Source of the DNA: Branchiostoma belcheri
Taxonomy: Eukaryota; Chordata; Leptocardii; Amphioxiformes; Branchiostomatidae
Assembly (NCBI RefSeq): GCF_001625305.1
Contig: NW_017804054.1
Location: forward strand, 1,532,393 to 1,596,392
Length of the DNA: 64,000 nucleotides
Direction: 5' to 3'
Shown: positions 33,701-48,700 of the stretch, in pieces
How positions within the stretch are numbered: the stretch's first letter is position 1
Layout of the letters: each line of letters opens with the position of its first letter
Notes under the pieces: generated by a model
What the model saw: the letters and a program-made list of their open reading frames with translations, nothing else
Databases searched by the model: none
What the model was told of the DNA's origin: nothing
Position numbers and translations under genes: made by a program

Positions 33701-36700
33701 CATTTTGTAGATGTTAAGAATATGTTGTATACTTCTACTACTAAACATTTAACATCCATACATACGTAAACCTACAAAAATATTTGCACTGGTGCACCCA
33801 TAGAAAAAGATTGGGTGCACAGGTTCAAATGTGGGTGCACTAAGGTGCAGATGAACCCAGTGTTTTGAGCCCTGTATTGTCATACTTTGTCATACCTCTT
33901 GAGTGATCACATCAGCCTGCCTGCGTTTGCGTGAACTGCCAGATTCGATGGTGACCTGTCCGGATGATTTGATGCTCACCATTCCTGGACGGTTGTATTC
34001 CTAAGGTGGAGTAAAAATGTAAAATCAAATACACGCTGTACCTGTAACAATTTTTGAGTATTAGAAGGCATAATATAAGCAACAGTGCTTCTTTCCTAAT
34101 GCTCAATAAAATGGATCTCATTATCAGGCTGTCTGATTTGGTTAGCCTAGGTGCCGTCTGTTCTGTAACCCCAAAGAGCCCAATGTTACAAAATGGATGG
34201 CACCCAGGGTACATATGATTTTGGTATCTTAAAGTCCCAGTACCATGATGAGGGTGTTATTCCACAGCCTGGCCTTGATGGTGATTTTGATGTCCTGTCT
34301 GATGTTGGTGAAGGTACAGCGGATGGTCGCACACTTGGCCATGTCCTCAGGCATGCCAGAACAGTGCTGTAGGGGGAAACACATGCAGGTATAATCTGTA
34401 TCATTCTGGATAATCTGGACAATAGCCAGTATAACCGTGCTTCCCAGGCACACAGGGGCGGCAGCTAGCCATATCACACTGAATGACTTGTTACACTCAA
34501 TCTTTGCACATTTAATTGCAGGAGTTGTTTAAAGCTTTCGATGATGCCCCAACTGTGCTTGGTGGCAATGAGTTCCTAATATATTTCTTGGAAAATAAAA
34601 GTTTTTGAACACCTATGACTCTTTCTTGTTGTACATGTAATGTCTGGGCTGGTATCAGATACTTAGTGGTTGGTATGTCCAGGGCTTAGATTTTTATCAA
34701 CAATGTACCACCCAATTACAAACAAAAGACTGAAATCCATAGGGCAATGCTAGACAGGCAAAGAAAGATCATAGTCATAAACTGGATGGCTAAGAAAGGA
34801 CTACATTAACCTGGTGTTTACCTACATGACGGTGATTGTGTACATAGAATCCCCCTGCTTGTAGTTACAGGGGATAAGATTAAGAAATGGAAAGAATGAA
34901 CATGGAACAGTTCAAGTTTGATGGAGGGAGTGAGGTGGATTACCAGGTTTGACAGTTTCTCTCCCTGTTGCAGGGTCCTGGACTCCTGGGCCCTGGGCTC
35001 GTCAGCGTCCCTCCTCTCCCTGGTCCGTTTCCCGTTCCCGAAGTCCGTGATGTTGACGTAGTCACGATCTCTGTCCAGGACATCTCCAACACCTGCACCC
35101 TCCTGCAGGCAGGGAACAGAACATTTTAGGGTAAGTTTTTGTCTTCATTGTCTGAAGGCTATTAGAGCTTGCTAGCTGTCAGTCAATCAGATAATCCTCA
35201 AAGGTACAATACAGTACTTAATAATACTGAATCAGATATGGTCTCATTGCAATTTGGAAATTTTTTGGAAAATTTTGAGATTAAAAAAAATCTCAAGATA
35301 TATTTTGAGATTTTTTCATTTTCAATGAAGCATGAAAGGTCTCACTGGCAAGTATTATGATCCATTGGGTGACAGAGAATCTCTCCAGAAAATATCAGAT
35401 GGGTAGGTTTAAGTAAAAAATGGCTAGAGCCACTACCGGCACTAGTCCAAAGTGCTCTGCTCAGTCCAAAAGTAATCTGCTCGCTGTTGATATCATTCTT
35501 CCACCCATTATTAAAACTGTTATATTTGACTTGTCGTCATGTAATGTATTATGCACATGTATGTGGTGACATTTTGACTTTACCTTGATCTTGAGTGGAT
35601 TGCTGAGGATGGGTGGGCGATCACACGTTTCACCTTCAGACTGTCCAGTCAACTGTAATTGAAAAGTTAAAACAGATCATCACACATTAGCAACAGACAA
35701 GAAACAGCACGTTGGCAGAATGTACTGTGCAAGCTCAAAACCCCCATTTTTCACGATTTTCATTGGATTTTTGGTCAACATTGCATTAGAATTTTGCCTG
35801 TTGCAGGCGATATTTTTGCCAACATAACATTTGGAAACTACAGAGTGTTAACCTTACATGCGTGAATATTACCTTATACGAGAGTTCTGCCGAAGTGCTA
35901 TGCACAATACATTACGGGTTTCGCGCAGGTGCAGTACGTTCTGTGTTATGCTGAGACAGTTGAATGAAGAACAATGACAGACAACTTCAGTAACTTTGAG
36001 ATATGGTGATGATCGGTATTCATAATCCATTGAAAAAGCGTACCGTGATATCCATGATGTACAGCAGCCATTTACCGCGGGTGTGGAGAGATGGGTCGTT
36101 TTGAGTCTCGTATGGCCAGTTGATGACAACGTCTGCACGCGGAGTAATTCCTTCTCCTGTGTTCTTCAGCTGTTCAAAACACCACGTGTCAATCAGAACA
36201 GGATACCGCAAACAGTATGAGCCATAATGGCCCATAATATTTCTCACACACGTTACCATAACAAATCTTTGGAAGCTTATTTTTATTGAATGGAAGACTG
36301 TATGATGACATTGGCCTGCATTATGTATGAAGTTTGAAAATTCTACAAAATGTAGCAGATATATACGTGTACATTGTAGGACTGCCATTGTTTTCTGGTT
36401 GGATACTATGAGTTTAAAGAATAAATTGAGTGTTGGGTGAAAATTTGTGAAAGGTCTGTCTTACATGCAGATACCCAAAGAGCATTGCCCTTGGAAGTTA
36501 CTAGGTGATCTACAAGTATGCCTACTGGTTATACAAGATGTAGATAACCACTTTCATGTAAATTTCATGCAGATTGTCGGCATAACAACTTATCCATAAA
36601 CAGTACTAGTAACCTGCACCAAAACATTAAGTCACTGTTACCGTATAGGTGTGGTACACCGCTGGCCCAATGTTTGCTTCAAACTCCATGGCACTCTCCC

Positions 36701-39700
36701 CAACTAGCTTCTTGGGTTCCTGATAGAAAAGCTCTCTGGGGTTTGAAGACCTATAAGGAAAATTCAGTCAAATTGTCCAAAATCATATCCAGTTGCTTGA
36801 GTAACTCACTCAGTGTTTTGGCATATCTTATTACCTGGATGTCTAACCTTCACTGACTATTAGGAATCATACAATACAATACATGTACATGTGAGACATC
36901 TGGTTTTTTTGTTCATGTTCTATGTTGTTATTTTGTCACTAGCCTTTGGTTATGAATTGTACTCAAGATAATCATATTACAGAAAGCTATTCAGACTGAC
37001 AGACTACAAACTACTTGATAAGCTGTTTAGAATTTCTTACTCACCCTCCTAGTGTCACCTTTGACTCAGCAAGAACTGTGAATGACAGCACTTTGTTTGG
37101 CATTGTTTGTTTTACATCTGAACTGGTCCTGAAAAGTACAGAAAATATGATGCATATTATTAAATTGTCACTCCAACAAATAAAGATAGTAACAAAGTTA
37201 GTTAAAATCGTTCCTAATATACAATGTAGGGGCAGTGCCCATCTACATTTCTATTAATATAGGACATGGGCCACACAGGCCACTACATCTAGGGGCCTGT
37301 TCACTGGCAGTGGAGTGTGTTCAACTCCCATACATTTTCTGGAGAAGTTCTAACTAGAGAAAACAGTATGCACCATGTATTTGGTATTACCCAGCTTGAA
37401 CTCCCATTCCCAACCTTCCAGATGGAAGGTGGACATGCTACTAGTAAGGTAAAGAAGTATTACTTACGTGTTTAGTTCAAATTCTATCATCATAGCGTCT
37501 GTCAGGAAGCGACTGTTGACTGTAAACTGCAAGACTACCTCTTGCTGTAAATAAAAAAAAAATGTTGTAGAAAACTTGACAAAATTTATCAAATTTTGTT
37601 TAGTAAACAGTGCAAGATTAATTTTACTGTTACAGCTACATGGATATAGGGCAAGATTCATTATGATACAATGTAAGCACATGTTGAGAGCATGTTGTAA
37701 CGTAACCGTGAATACTGGAATGTTGAGTTTATATATGAAATAAGGTCACAAATGCAACAATGAAGAACTAGCAATGTTAAAACACAAACACTAGATGTAC
37801 ACCAAAAACAGTTACCCAAGCTACTGGGTATGATTTGGGAAATGGTCAGACGTTTCAGGTAGCATCCACTACCTTTCGTCAGTGACACTTATTATAGAGA
37901 ACTTGTGCAGAAAGGCAGGCTTATAAGCAAGAACTATTGCTTGGCATGCAAATAAGTGAAGACAATTTTTTAGAAGCCCAAAGGGAAGTAAAAGACAAGT
38001 TAAGACAATACATGTACCTGTCTCCGTAGGGGGTTTCCCAGGCTGCATTCAAGTACAGACTGGTTGACAGCGTTGGTTTGACACGATACGTCCCTATCAT
38101 CTAAAGACACCGCCTTGTTGTAGGTGAGGCCTCGCGAATATGCCATGAGCAGTCTGGTGAAGTACGCTGGCTCACCGTTGTTGGTTGTTTTTACCCTCAC
38201 ATCGACTGTCCTTCGGTCTTGGCTGACTCGTAGGACTGGATTACTGTTAAATCATTCATTCCGTAAATAATTTCATCAGGTTGGAAGATACTTAGGGTAT
38301 AGAATTTTCTTCTTACACAACCATAGAGTTTCTCACCTGCTTACGTTTCGATGTCTACCAGACACCTTCCTCATTAATAGGCGTTAAATAGCGGCGAGTT
38401 GCAGAACTCCAGTCAGAAGCTCTGAGGAAGGTGTCCGATAGACATCGAAACGTAAGCAGGTGAGAAACTCTATGGTTGTGTAAGAAGAAAATTCTATACC
38501 CTAAATCATTCATTGTTTAATAAGAAGTGACTTCACCATGTAAGGAGCCTCACGTAATACAACAACTACATGTATCTGCCACCAAAAGTCATCACCATAG
38601 CATGTCATTGAGATACGTGACCAAGAAGTTCTGATGTTTTAACATTGACTTTGATACTTGTTTCTTTTCAGTTTTGATTTATTAATTTCACCTGCTTAGC
38701 TGCGGTAACACTCATATAGGTACATAACAACCTGAGTGTGTTTTAGGCAATTCTTAAGGTATACAAAGGACGATTAAGAAACGTACGGCACAATGCGATA
38801 CAGAATGACGTAACAAAAAACTCACACAATTTCACTTCTCATTTCGATCATTGTTGAGTATATATAAAAAATCTAGTCATTTCTAGTTATACGAAAGGAA
38901 CTACGTCAGCTTGATTGACGTCCAAGGTTGTAGTTAAAATCTTATGTCAGGTGGCATTGTCCTTCAGCAGTGTAATAACCTTAACTCCTCATCAAAGAAA
39001 ACTTACTCTTGAGGAAGGTTATCAAAAGTAGCTTCCATGGCCAAATCACTCTCACAGACCTGGTCATCGCCACAACCTTGCTTGAAGAACTCAATCTGAG
39101 GGAGAAAAGAACAATCCAGGCAATTTGACACATTTTCAAATTAATAGAGTTGTGCTCAGTGCTGCATTAATGCTCAAAGTTTTAATGCCGGGTTGAGGCG
39201 GCATACATGTAGAAGCAATCGTAGGAGCAAACTGACACTAGCCTGGGTGCCATCCCCAGTAGTATTCACCCGCTCTATAATGTCACTAGCTACCGGGCGA
39301 ATACTACTGGGGATGGCACCCAGGCTAGTGTCAGTTTGCTCCTACGATTGCTTCTACATGTATGTAGAATAGTCTGGCCTCCATCCCAATTTAGATTGAC
39401 AGTTTAGACAGGGAAAACTTGGACAGCCATAATGACCATGAAATTACCATGGCACTACATCCAGATAAGAATGGACTCCAGGCAAGTGTATTCTTACCTC
39501 CAGAGAGGACATGAGTTTTTCCATCCGTTTGCCATCCTTCAGTGTGGAGATGGGACTAAGGCTTGGGAAGTTGTTCAGTTTGGGGAGGCTGCTTCCGCTA
39601 GTTGACAAGGCTGGCGGGTCTTGGTCAATCCAGTACTTCAGCGCAACCTTGATAGGTGTTACCAAGTCCCTCTCGTCTTTCTGTTGAATGAATGCATACT

Positions 39701-42700
39701 GAACTATCAGTATCTGTATTGGTATAGCCGGTATAACCGCCCTATGGCATAACATACCAGTTTCGCACGCATGCAAAGGTGCTTCCCTATACACTATATA
39801 CTTAGGAAGGACTTAAACTTCTTTCAGGAATTGTTTTTGATTAGAAATATGAAGTTTAACTGTAAAGCAGGACCTGGTGTGTTTGCAAATGGGAAAGTAT
39901 CAAGTATGAACTATGGAAAATTAATTACTTGATTAATTATTAATTACCAATTAATAGAATTGCAGATACAAAAAAAGTTATAAGGCCACACCAATTTGAT
40001 TTGTTGATTTTGCTGTAAATGCTGTAATTTCTAGCAATGAACTGCATTGGTCAATGAAAAAACCTGTACTATATCTAAAGAGAAGGGACTTCCTTCAACT
40101 GTTTGGGCCAAAATATGAGCATTTTGTAGTTGATATAGAGCCTGAAATGTTTGGTTTATTTTGCAAATCAGAAAAAATGAAGTGAACCAACAAATTAAAT
40201 TGGTGTGGCCTAAAGAACTGAACAGCATCTTAAAGAAACCTTTAGGAAGAGTTGATATGTCTTCTCCTGCCCTGTACGGCCCGGTGCCACCCTTCTCATG
40301 GTCTCCCTTCTCTTGTTGTTCTTGTTGTTGAAGAACACCCGAGGATTTCTAGCATCAACATCAGCTTCAAGTTCGTACTTGATATCTGTAATCATCACCA
40401 ATATAAAGAATAATAAGTATCATAACTAGAAGGTAACATTTGTAAAGCAGATGCATAATGTTTACCTTCAGTAGGCATATGGTCTGCTCTGTTAATTCTT
40501 ACTCAAACACATTCTGAATTTCATATATATGGTCAAACAGGAGTCTAAATCCCTCCTGCTATAAAATTGCAACATGATGTAACTCAACACTAGTTACCAT
40601 GGTGACAGACATCTGGTTCAGGTCATTGAGCTTATTGGTTTGGACAAGAAGAAGAGGAAACAGAGCAAAAACAATATGTTTTCCTTCGGTAAACAAATTG
40701 GGCAACAACACAAAACAAGACATCATAGCCCATATTGTACATTATATATAATACAGTACAATATACATGTAAAAGCAGTGCAATACAAAGAAATAAGAAT
40801 ACCATCATAAAACTGATAAAACTGTGTCTGATTCTTCCAAGATTGTTTTACTGCTACAAAATGGGACATTACAGACAGACGGCGTACTTACCAATTTCGT
40901 TAGGGCCAAATCGGCGATCTGGCACATCGTCATACTGGAAAGACACCTTAAGTTCGACACTGCATAAAGAAATGTTGGAAGGATGTTGAATTCTCTTTAA
41001 TGAAAACATCAGAAGTGAAATGTATAATTTCTACCTCTAGATAGTTCATTTATGTGCAATTTTTAATTCAAAGCCTATTGTCAGTCTTGGACTGCTCAGT
41101 GACATTTTGTCTGACTTAAACCTATAGCTACTCTCATGTTCTTAAAGAGATATCATGTAAGATGTTTGCGCCAAAACTGTAAATATAAATTATTGAAATT
41201 TTCTCAATCTAGAATGGCATTTTCAATAACTTTCAACATATTAGCGTTGCTATGTCACTTTTCCCGGCGACTCAGCGCAGCGCTAGACTAAGTTGCACCA
41301 GACCTCCTGTATTTTTCGGAGGCTCCTACAAAGAATGTAAAAAAAAAGTGTTTTTCGTTCGGGTATCTTCGGCAGTATTCCAGCACATTTTTGCGGCGCA
41401 ACAAAGTTGATCTTTTTACTCCCCAGGTAGGCTTATAGCGCAAGAAAACGTGGAAAACAATGATGTTTAAAATAGTGAAAATCTGTCAATAATATAATCG
41501 CTTTAAAGAAAAAAAAATGACAGGTGGTGCAAGGAGTCTCACCAGGCGTAAACTTCAGCTCGGTTGTTGGGATCCAGCTGACAGAGCTTCTGCTCTGGGT
41601 TGATCTTGAAAGGATTCCGATCTCCCTGTCTTCGTACCATGACCAGGGGCTGCTCATTGGGGCTTAACGGCTTCAGATCGACAACTGGTCGAGCCCTGCA
41701 ATACAAGTCAAGACATGTATCATGAAATGCTCTAGATATGATGTTTTACATAAACTAGAAATTAATATAACATTTGCAAAGCATATGCATGTTTACCTTG
41801 AAGTTCGCATATGGTCTGCTCTGTCAATTCTTACTCATTGACAAACACATTCATACGTATGGTGACAGGAGTCTAAATCCTTCCTGCTAGAAAATTGCAA
41901 CATGATGTAACCCAACACCAGTTACCGTGGTGATAGACATCTGGTTCAGGTCATTGACCTTATTGGTTTGGATAAGAAGAAGAGGAAACAGAGCAAAAAC
42001 AATAGGGCATATGGACATGTATATGTGTGTATTTCCCTGTCAATGTATGTTTGAAGTGGAAATAAATAAATGATAATACTTTTCCCTTCGGTAAACATGA
42101 TAAATATTCATATTTATCGAATCTAGTAAGAATAGATTTCAACAGACTTGATGCTATGGACAGATTTATATATATGTATTCAAATGCAACAACTCTTACA
42201 AAGCAGAAATAAGGTAAATACAAAAAAACTGTTTTGTTATTAGGAAAAATGCCAAAACTCATGGTTAGCCCTACTTGACTGTATACTCTATTAGATCTTA
42301 ATGTTTAGTAACTAAGATGTTAATTTTCATTCTATACAATTTATGCCATTTTCTTCTTGTACTGTGTTCAATAGTCTTTGCCATACATGTACCATATACA
42401 ATTGTCGTGCAATAAAGTTCTTTTATTGTAATGCCATAAAAGATATAGCTGTCATGCAGTCTATAAAAACAATACTCAAACTGCAGTTATGTCAGTCTAC
42501 AGCCAACTTTCACTTTGAAAGCAGCCGATTAGTGTTGAATACCTTAAGTTTCTGTTGAAAGCGTATGCTGCAATACAGTAGAATTTTGATAGACTCATGC
42601 CAGCTAGTAAAAACTTATTATCTGCCATACATTGTACCATTATATAATTCAATTTTCTTACCACACAACTTAATATGCATGCACAATATGGGATGGAGCG

Positions 42701-45700
42701 ATTTTGGTGCAGTACGACAAGCTGCAAAGAATCCAAAACCGGGTGGGAAAACTTATTCTGAAAGCTCCATATAGAACACCATCAGTAGAAATCCTATCGC
42801 GCCTTGGTTGGAAGACTGTAAAGACTATACATCAACAGCAAAAAGCTCTGCTGGTGTATAAGGCTTTGAGAAATGCACTTCCACCATACATGAGACGAGT
42901 CTTCAGCCTGAGAAGGGATGAAGTGGCACGGAATACCAGATCAGCTTCTACTGACTGTCTCATCCTTCCTAGGCCGCACTTGGAAGCTTACAGAAGAAGC
43001 TTGGCTTACTCCGGCTCAGTGGTATGGAATAACATCCAGCCCCACATTAGGGCAGCACCATCCATCCATACCTTCAAGTCACTTATGGAACAGGCATAAC
43101 TGGGACTCACCATGGACTTGAATTGGCTACGAACCTAATGATTTATTTGTGAACTTATTCATTTACTTATTGTATTGATTTAATTACTTATTATTTATGC
43201 TTGTATGGATTTGGTTCTTATCCGTGACCGATCCCCTCAACTTCGACCTTGTTGAAAAGCGGCCTTGCGCCGAACAAGCATTCGAAGGAAAATAAAGGCT
43301 TTGACTTGACTTGACCTGACAACCGTGCCTGATAAACTTTGACTTGACTTGACTTGCAAATCCGACAATAACGCAAATTTCGCGTTTGTTTGCAATAAAA
43401 AAACATAGTTGGTCTTTTTGCAACACTGGCGCAATGGCCTTGCATTCGGTAGGTCGTGAGTTCGATCCCCGGCTTGTAATACCAAAGCCTTTAAAATGGT
43501 ACATACTTCTTTCTCTGCTTAATTATATAGCACTCAGCATTTGGGAAAGAGTATGGGAGTTAAACACACCGCTACCAGTGGACTAGCCCCCTGCTGTAGT
43601 GATTGCACTGCTGTGTGTGGCCCAGGGCTATCGGAAAACGGAGATGGGCGCCGCCCTGTGTGTCACTTGATGCAGGAAGGCTCTTTGAGAATATGTAATT
43701 ACCTGAACAGCATGGCTTTTCCTTCACCAACGCCCGCCAGCAGATCGGGGTAGTCGTTCCCGTCCATGTCCAGACCTCCGGAGAGCGCAATGCCGAGGTT
43801 CTGGACCGGGGAGCTGAGTTTGGAGCTCCTGATGACCTGGGCTGCGTTCTGAATGATGCCGGTACTGCTGCCCAGGAAGATGTAGATAGCGCCATTGCCG
43901 CCATCTTGGTAAGGCGCTCCTACAGCCAGGTCTGGAAGAATACAAGGTACATGTGATCATTACCTTGTCCAAAAAGGTTATGTTCTCGGTGCCTTTTGTG
44001 CTTTTGTGAGTGGACAGCTTAACTTCAGAAATTGTGGATAGATCTGTCGGTAATGGTTAGGCCATGTTGATTATATGGATGACATCTGCGCACGCATCAA
44101 TTTTCGTCCCTTTCCAAAAAAAAGTGAAAAGTTTCCGTAAATCGTACAAAATGAGCGAGTACATGTCGTATGTTGCAAAAAAGTATTGGAAAACAATACT
44201 GATGTCATAGAATGCTGAAATCAATTCAGACAAACAAGAAAATGTGAAGAAATGAAAATAAAGAGTAATACTATGAGGATTGGTGTCGGCAAAATTTATT
44301 GTGGACCGCTTTGCGGCTTTCTTTGATATTGCGGGATAACTTCCTATTTTGGCTATGATATTCTGATGAGCAATGGCTAGAGGAGGATGATACTCTTAAT
44401 TATAAAATCATTGTACAAAATCTCTACACACCTTGGTAGCCATCTCCGTTCATATCACCCATCCTCGCTAGAGACGCTCCGAAGAAGGCATCGCCCTTCG
44501 CCTCTCCCCTGAGTCTGATAGGTTCAACTTCATCCAAGCGTCCATTGCCCTGTGCAGGGGATAACAAGCCCGATTCATTACACATAGCTAGCGTCCTTGA
44601 ATAATCTCGAATAACCATTCCGTAAACGTAAGAATCCAGACTGTTGCCAGGGCCAGAGCCCCAATGTAGTTCAGTGCCCGCTACAAAATTTTGCGGTAAT
44701 GATGCCCCATTTTCCATTGGGAAATGTTAACTAAGAAGTTCCTTCTGTATTTTGTATATTCCTTGGATTTAGGTCCGGACTTGGCCTAAACCTCTGGACT
44801 TGAATCCGGACCTGGACCTGAACGTGGGTGTAGGTACACATTGTAATACTACTCACATCAGCAGGGTTGATGTAGATGTACACGGCACCTCCCTTTCCAT
44901 CATCACCGAAGTACTGTGGTGCGCCGACTGCAAGATCGTCGTACCTGATGTGAACAAGATAAACCAAATCAGAACAAACGTATCACGTGCTTAATTTCAG
45001 GACAAGAATGAGCAATGATATAATGTGTTTTTATTTCCGAGTTTCGCAGTGAATGTGAATTTTTTCTCGTAAGACGATGGATATTGATGGACTGTGAATG
45101 TACTAATTGCTTAAAAACGGATACATTTGAACTCATTGTCAAGCAATAAAACAGATAGCAGTGATAAACTTGCCTTTTTCTTCTCTAGAGCAATATTGCA
45201 CAATAATTAAGATTGATTTGACTCAATATGTTGAAGGGGTAAGGTTATTACTATGCAATTCTGGTTATTAAGATTTTACGACTCGAAACCCACCCGTCAT
45301 TGTTCAAATCTATAGCTAAGACGCTGGAGCCGAAATCAGACTTGTATTGTTCCCCCTCAAGGATGAATCCAGGAAACAGCTCGTTGTTCGAGTTCTGTGT
45401 ATCAGCTGGGATGGACTTATAGAAGAAGGCCACCCCTCCAATGCTTTGGTTAAATCCAGGTGCGCCTCCGATGTAGTCAAACCCGTAGTCGACCCCATCG
45501 CTAGTGAAGTCTCGGAATTTTCCACATGTCACCGATGTACCTATTGGTGGAGGAATGGCAGTAGATTGTATTTGCAATCTTGTATATACTGAACATGAAC
45601 AAAACCCGGCAAAAATGTGGAATAGAATCTACAATCCTGGCCCTTCAATGACCACATGTTGCTTAAATGTCTGCTGCCATACCGACTGAGCTAGCCGGGC

Positions 45701-48700
45701 ACTCATTAATTACAGCACATTTAAACAGTTTCCAAATTTGGGGCTTTTAAACTTTAACAATGGACCACAAGGCACACGCGGACTCGAATCTGTGAGGTAG
45801 CCCTTTGTTAAATCGGTAGCACTACTGTTATACTCACCCAACATAGCCCCTTTGTCTATACCAAGCTCTGCCAGGTTGTTATATGTCTTTTTGGCATACT
45901 TCGACTGATCGAAGTTTTGGGATCCAGGGGTGCAGTATACCGTGCCTGAAAAAAATTATTTGTGAGCTCATTGTGCAACATTTTAAAAAAAATTATCAAA
46001 CAAGGTAGACTTACTTCAAATAACAACTAGAAATGTAACATTTGCAAAGCATATGCATAATGTTTACCTTCGTATATGGTCTGCTCTGTCAATTCTTACT
46101 CAACACATTCATATGTATGTTGACAGGAGTCTAAATCCTTCCTGCTTTAAAATTGCAACATGATGTAACCCAACACCAGTTACCGTGGCGATAGATGTCT
46201 GGTTCAGGTCATTGACCGTATTGGTTTGGAGAAGAAGAAGAGGAAACAGAGCAAAAACAATATATTTTTCTTCGGTAAACATAATTATGGGAAAGTACAA
46301 TCCGTACCTCCAAATAGTCCAATTTTTTATATATTGGTTTACATTCCAACTATATGGAGTTAACTTCATACATGGCACTTTGATTGTGACACGAATTTTA
46401 AATATTAAATTTTGAATGTAAAACTAGTTACCAGTCCAGCTGTAGACCCCCAGGTTTCCGAGTACGATATCCACCTCATAGGGATTGAACGCAAAATCCT
46501 ACGGGAGAGGTAAGGGATATTTAGACATTTAGAGCTCAATCATATGTAAGGTTACATTGACTGTTCCTAGTTATCCGTGAAAAGTTTAATGAGGTTGGTA
46601 AATTACTGAGTAAAGAGAATCTTTTTACACAGCCAAGTGTTTTATTATTTTGTGTACGTTTGGGGCCGGATTGTAGATACAGTTCCCTGTAACCACGTAT
46701 ATGTGCTGATATTTAGATATTGTACGCGTTTGGGAATGCATCTATAGCAGCGACACCTGTGTCAATTGTGTCAATTGATTACCCATACCGTCCAAAAAAA
46801 AATGAAAATGAACGTCTAGCTAATTGTTTCTAAAGCACTCAGGTTTACATTCTGCATCAATGCTGCTTTCCCTTTAAGGTGGAAGACGAAGCACATTTTA
46901 TTTCAAAGAAAGGAACTGTTTGAAGAGGCCCGTAAGTGTCGTCCTACGTTCTCCACGTTTACAGACAAAAAGAAAAACTACTCTGACTCCTCTTAACATC
47001 ACAAAACCCACACATTATATAAAAAGTGGGATCATTCGTCCTCCACTATCTCGGAAAAAAGAAATCAAACCCAACAAAAGTTCTGAGGTCTCATACCTCC
47101 ATGAAATATGGGCTTGATATGTAAATGTAAATTTCTTCTTTAATTATGCAAATGACCTCTTCATTAACATAATATATGCATCGTGAACTTTTGATTAACT
47201 TACAGATGTCCCAAGTATGACATTCCCATCATTCACCATTAAGAAATCATAGAATTTTCGCATTCATTATGCAAATTCGGTCATCATTTGCATAATTAGT
47301 ATCTGTAGATGTTCCGCCTGCCATAGGTTACATACATTACATGTATGAAAGTAGTATAATGTAAAACACTGTAATTATAGAATTTCCTCATTAATTATGC
47401 AAATAAAGTCCTCATTTGCATAATTTGTATTTAATTATGTACATCTCTCTCTCAGCTACCTACACACCAAAAATGATGAAAATATGTTGTTCCTATCTGG
47501 ACTTATTGGCTTATTGCCCTGCAGTTCCAGAACAAGCTGCTAGGGATACCAAACTCACACCACTTATTCCTGACAGGAAAAGCAATCTGTCACCAAAACA
47601 TCAAGACCATAGCATGTTCAGGACAAAAGATACAAAAACCGGAAGTTCTGCTGCAGTACCTAGGTCATCCACCAGGAGGCCCATATTTGACCTTGACCTT
47701 TGTCTTCCTAAGACTTACCAACATATTAAATATCATCATAATCCATAAAGGCGTTATGAAGTTATGCTGACTAGAAATGTGCGGAAACACAAACACACAG
47801 ACACACACGCAGACAGACACACACACAGACAGACACGCCAAAAACAATACCTCCATTTTTCATGGAGGTAATAAGTTATAGAATTAGTACTTGGAGTAGT
47901 CACATACTATATTGTTATCCATTGTCCATCCTTTATTTTCATGTACTTGTGCAATGACGGGCAAGAACTTGCAAGGAACTTTATTTTATTGAAATGAATG
48001 ATTAACGTGTTTACGTACGTTGGGTCCGGGTATCCAATGGGGACTGAACACCACTGATGTCCCTGCCTGCGCGAACCCGTATCCATCTGCGTCAAAACCG
48101 CCAGTGTCTCCGAATGGGCTGTCAGGGGGAGAAAAAAAAGGAAAACAAAAGTTAAACAATCTCATTCCTTCGCTAAATGATGTTAACCGTTCCAACTGAC
48201 GAATTGATACATTTTCTGATTGATTATGAAAATAAGATCCTCATTTCATTTCCATCTTTATAGATTGTATCAGTTGATCATATTCTCTACCCAATCACAG
48301 CCTTATTTTAACATAAAAAGGATATTCTACCAAGTTTCATGACAATGTAAATAAAGCTTCTTGAGTTATGCTGTTCACAGACAGACAAACAGACAGACAA
48401 ACGCTACTGAAAACATAACCTTCTTGGTGAAGGTAACAACATCCGAAGTTGGCCAGAAGAAACAAATAAAAAACGCATATTCACGGAATGGAAACAATTG
48501 TGTTCAAAATTCATGGAGTAGATATGCTCTATAGACATTGTCAACTTTGTAAATTGCTTCCTATATGGCTTCGCGTTCCTCGTTGTATGCATGTACATTG
48601 TAGTTCAGTTCTGAATCATAGTTACCATAATTGTTATTTTTTTGTCAAGAAAATACTCGTCCGCCACCATTAAATCCATTGAAAAAAAATCATAACTCAT

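Noticed and set aside
36020-36388. 122-codon minus frame treated as a separate gene
   Set aside because: Its middle is integrin exon 21 (36044-36169); the rest is flanking intron read-through.
45504-45700. Functional tRNA on the minus strand
   Set aside because: The 5' half and acceptor stem look right, but the anticodon and T arms cannot form in the ~97 bases, so it is listed as degenerate.
47092-47870. Repeated ATTATGCAAAT units considered as octamer-type regulatory sites or a CRISPR-like array
   Set aside because: Units are irregularly spaced within a mobile element present in three copies, with no conserved repeat-spacer architecture.
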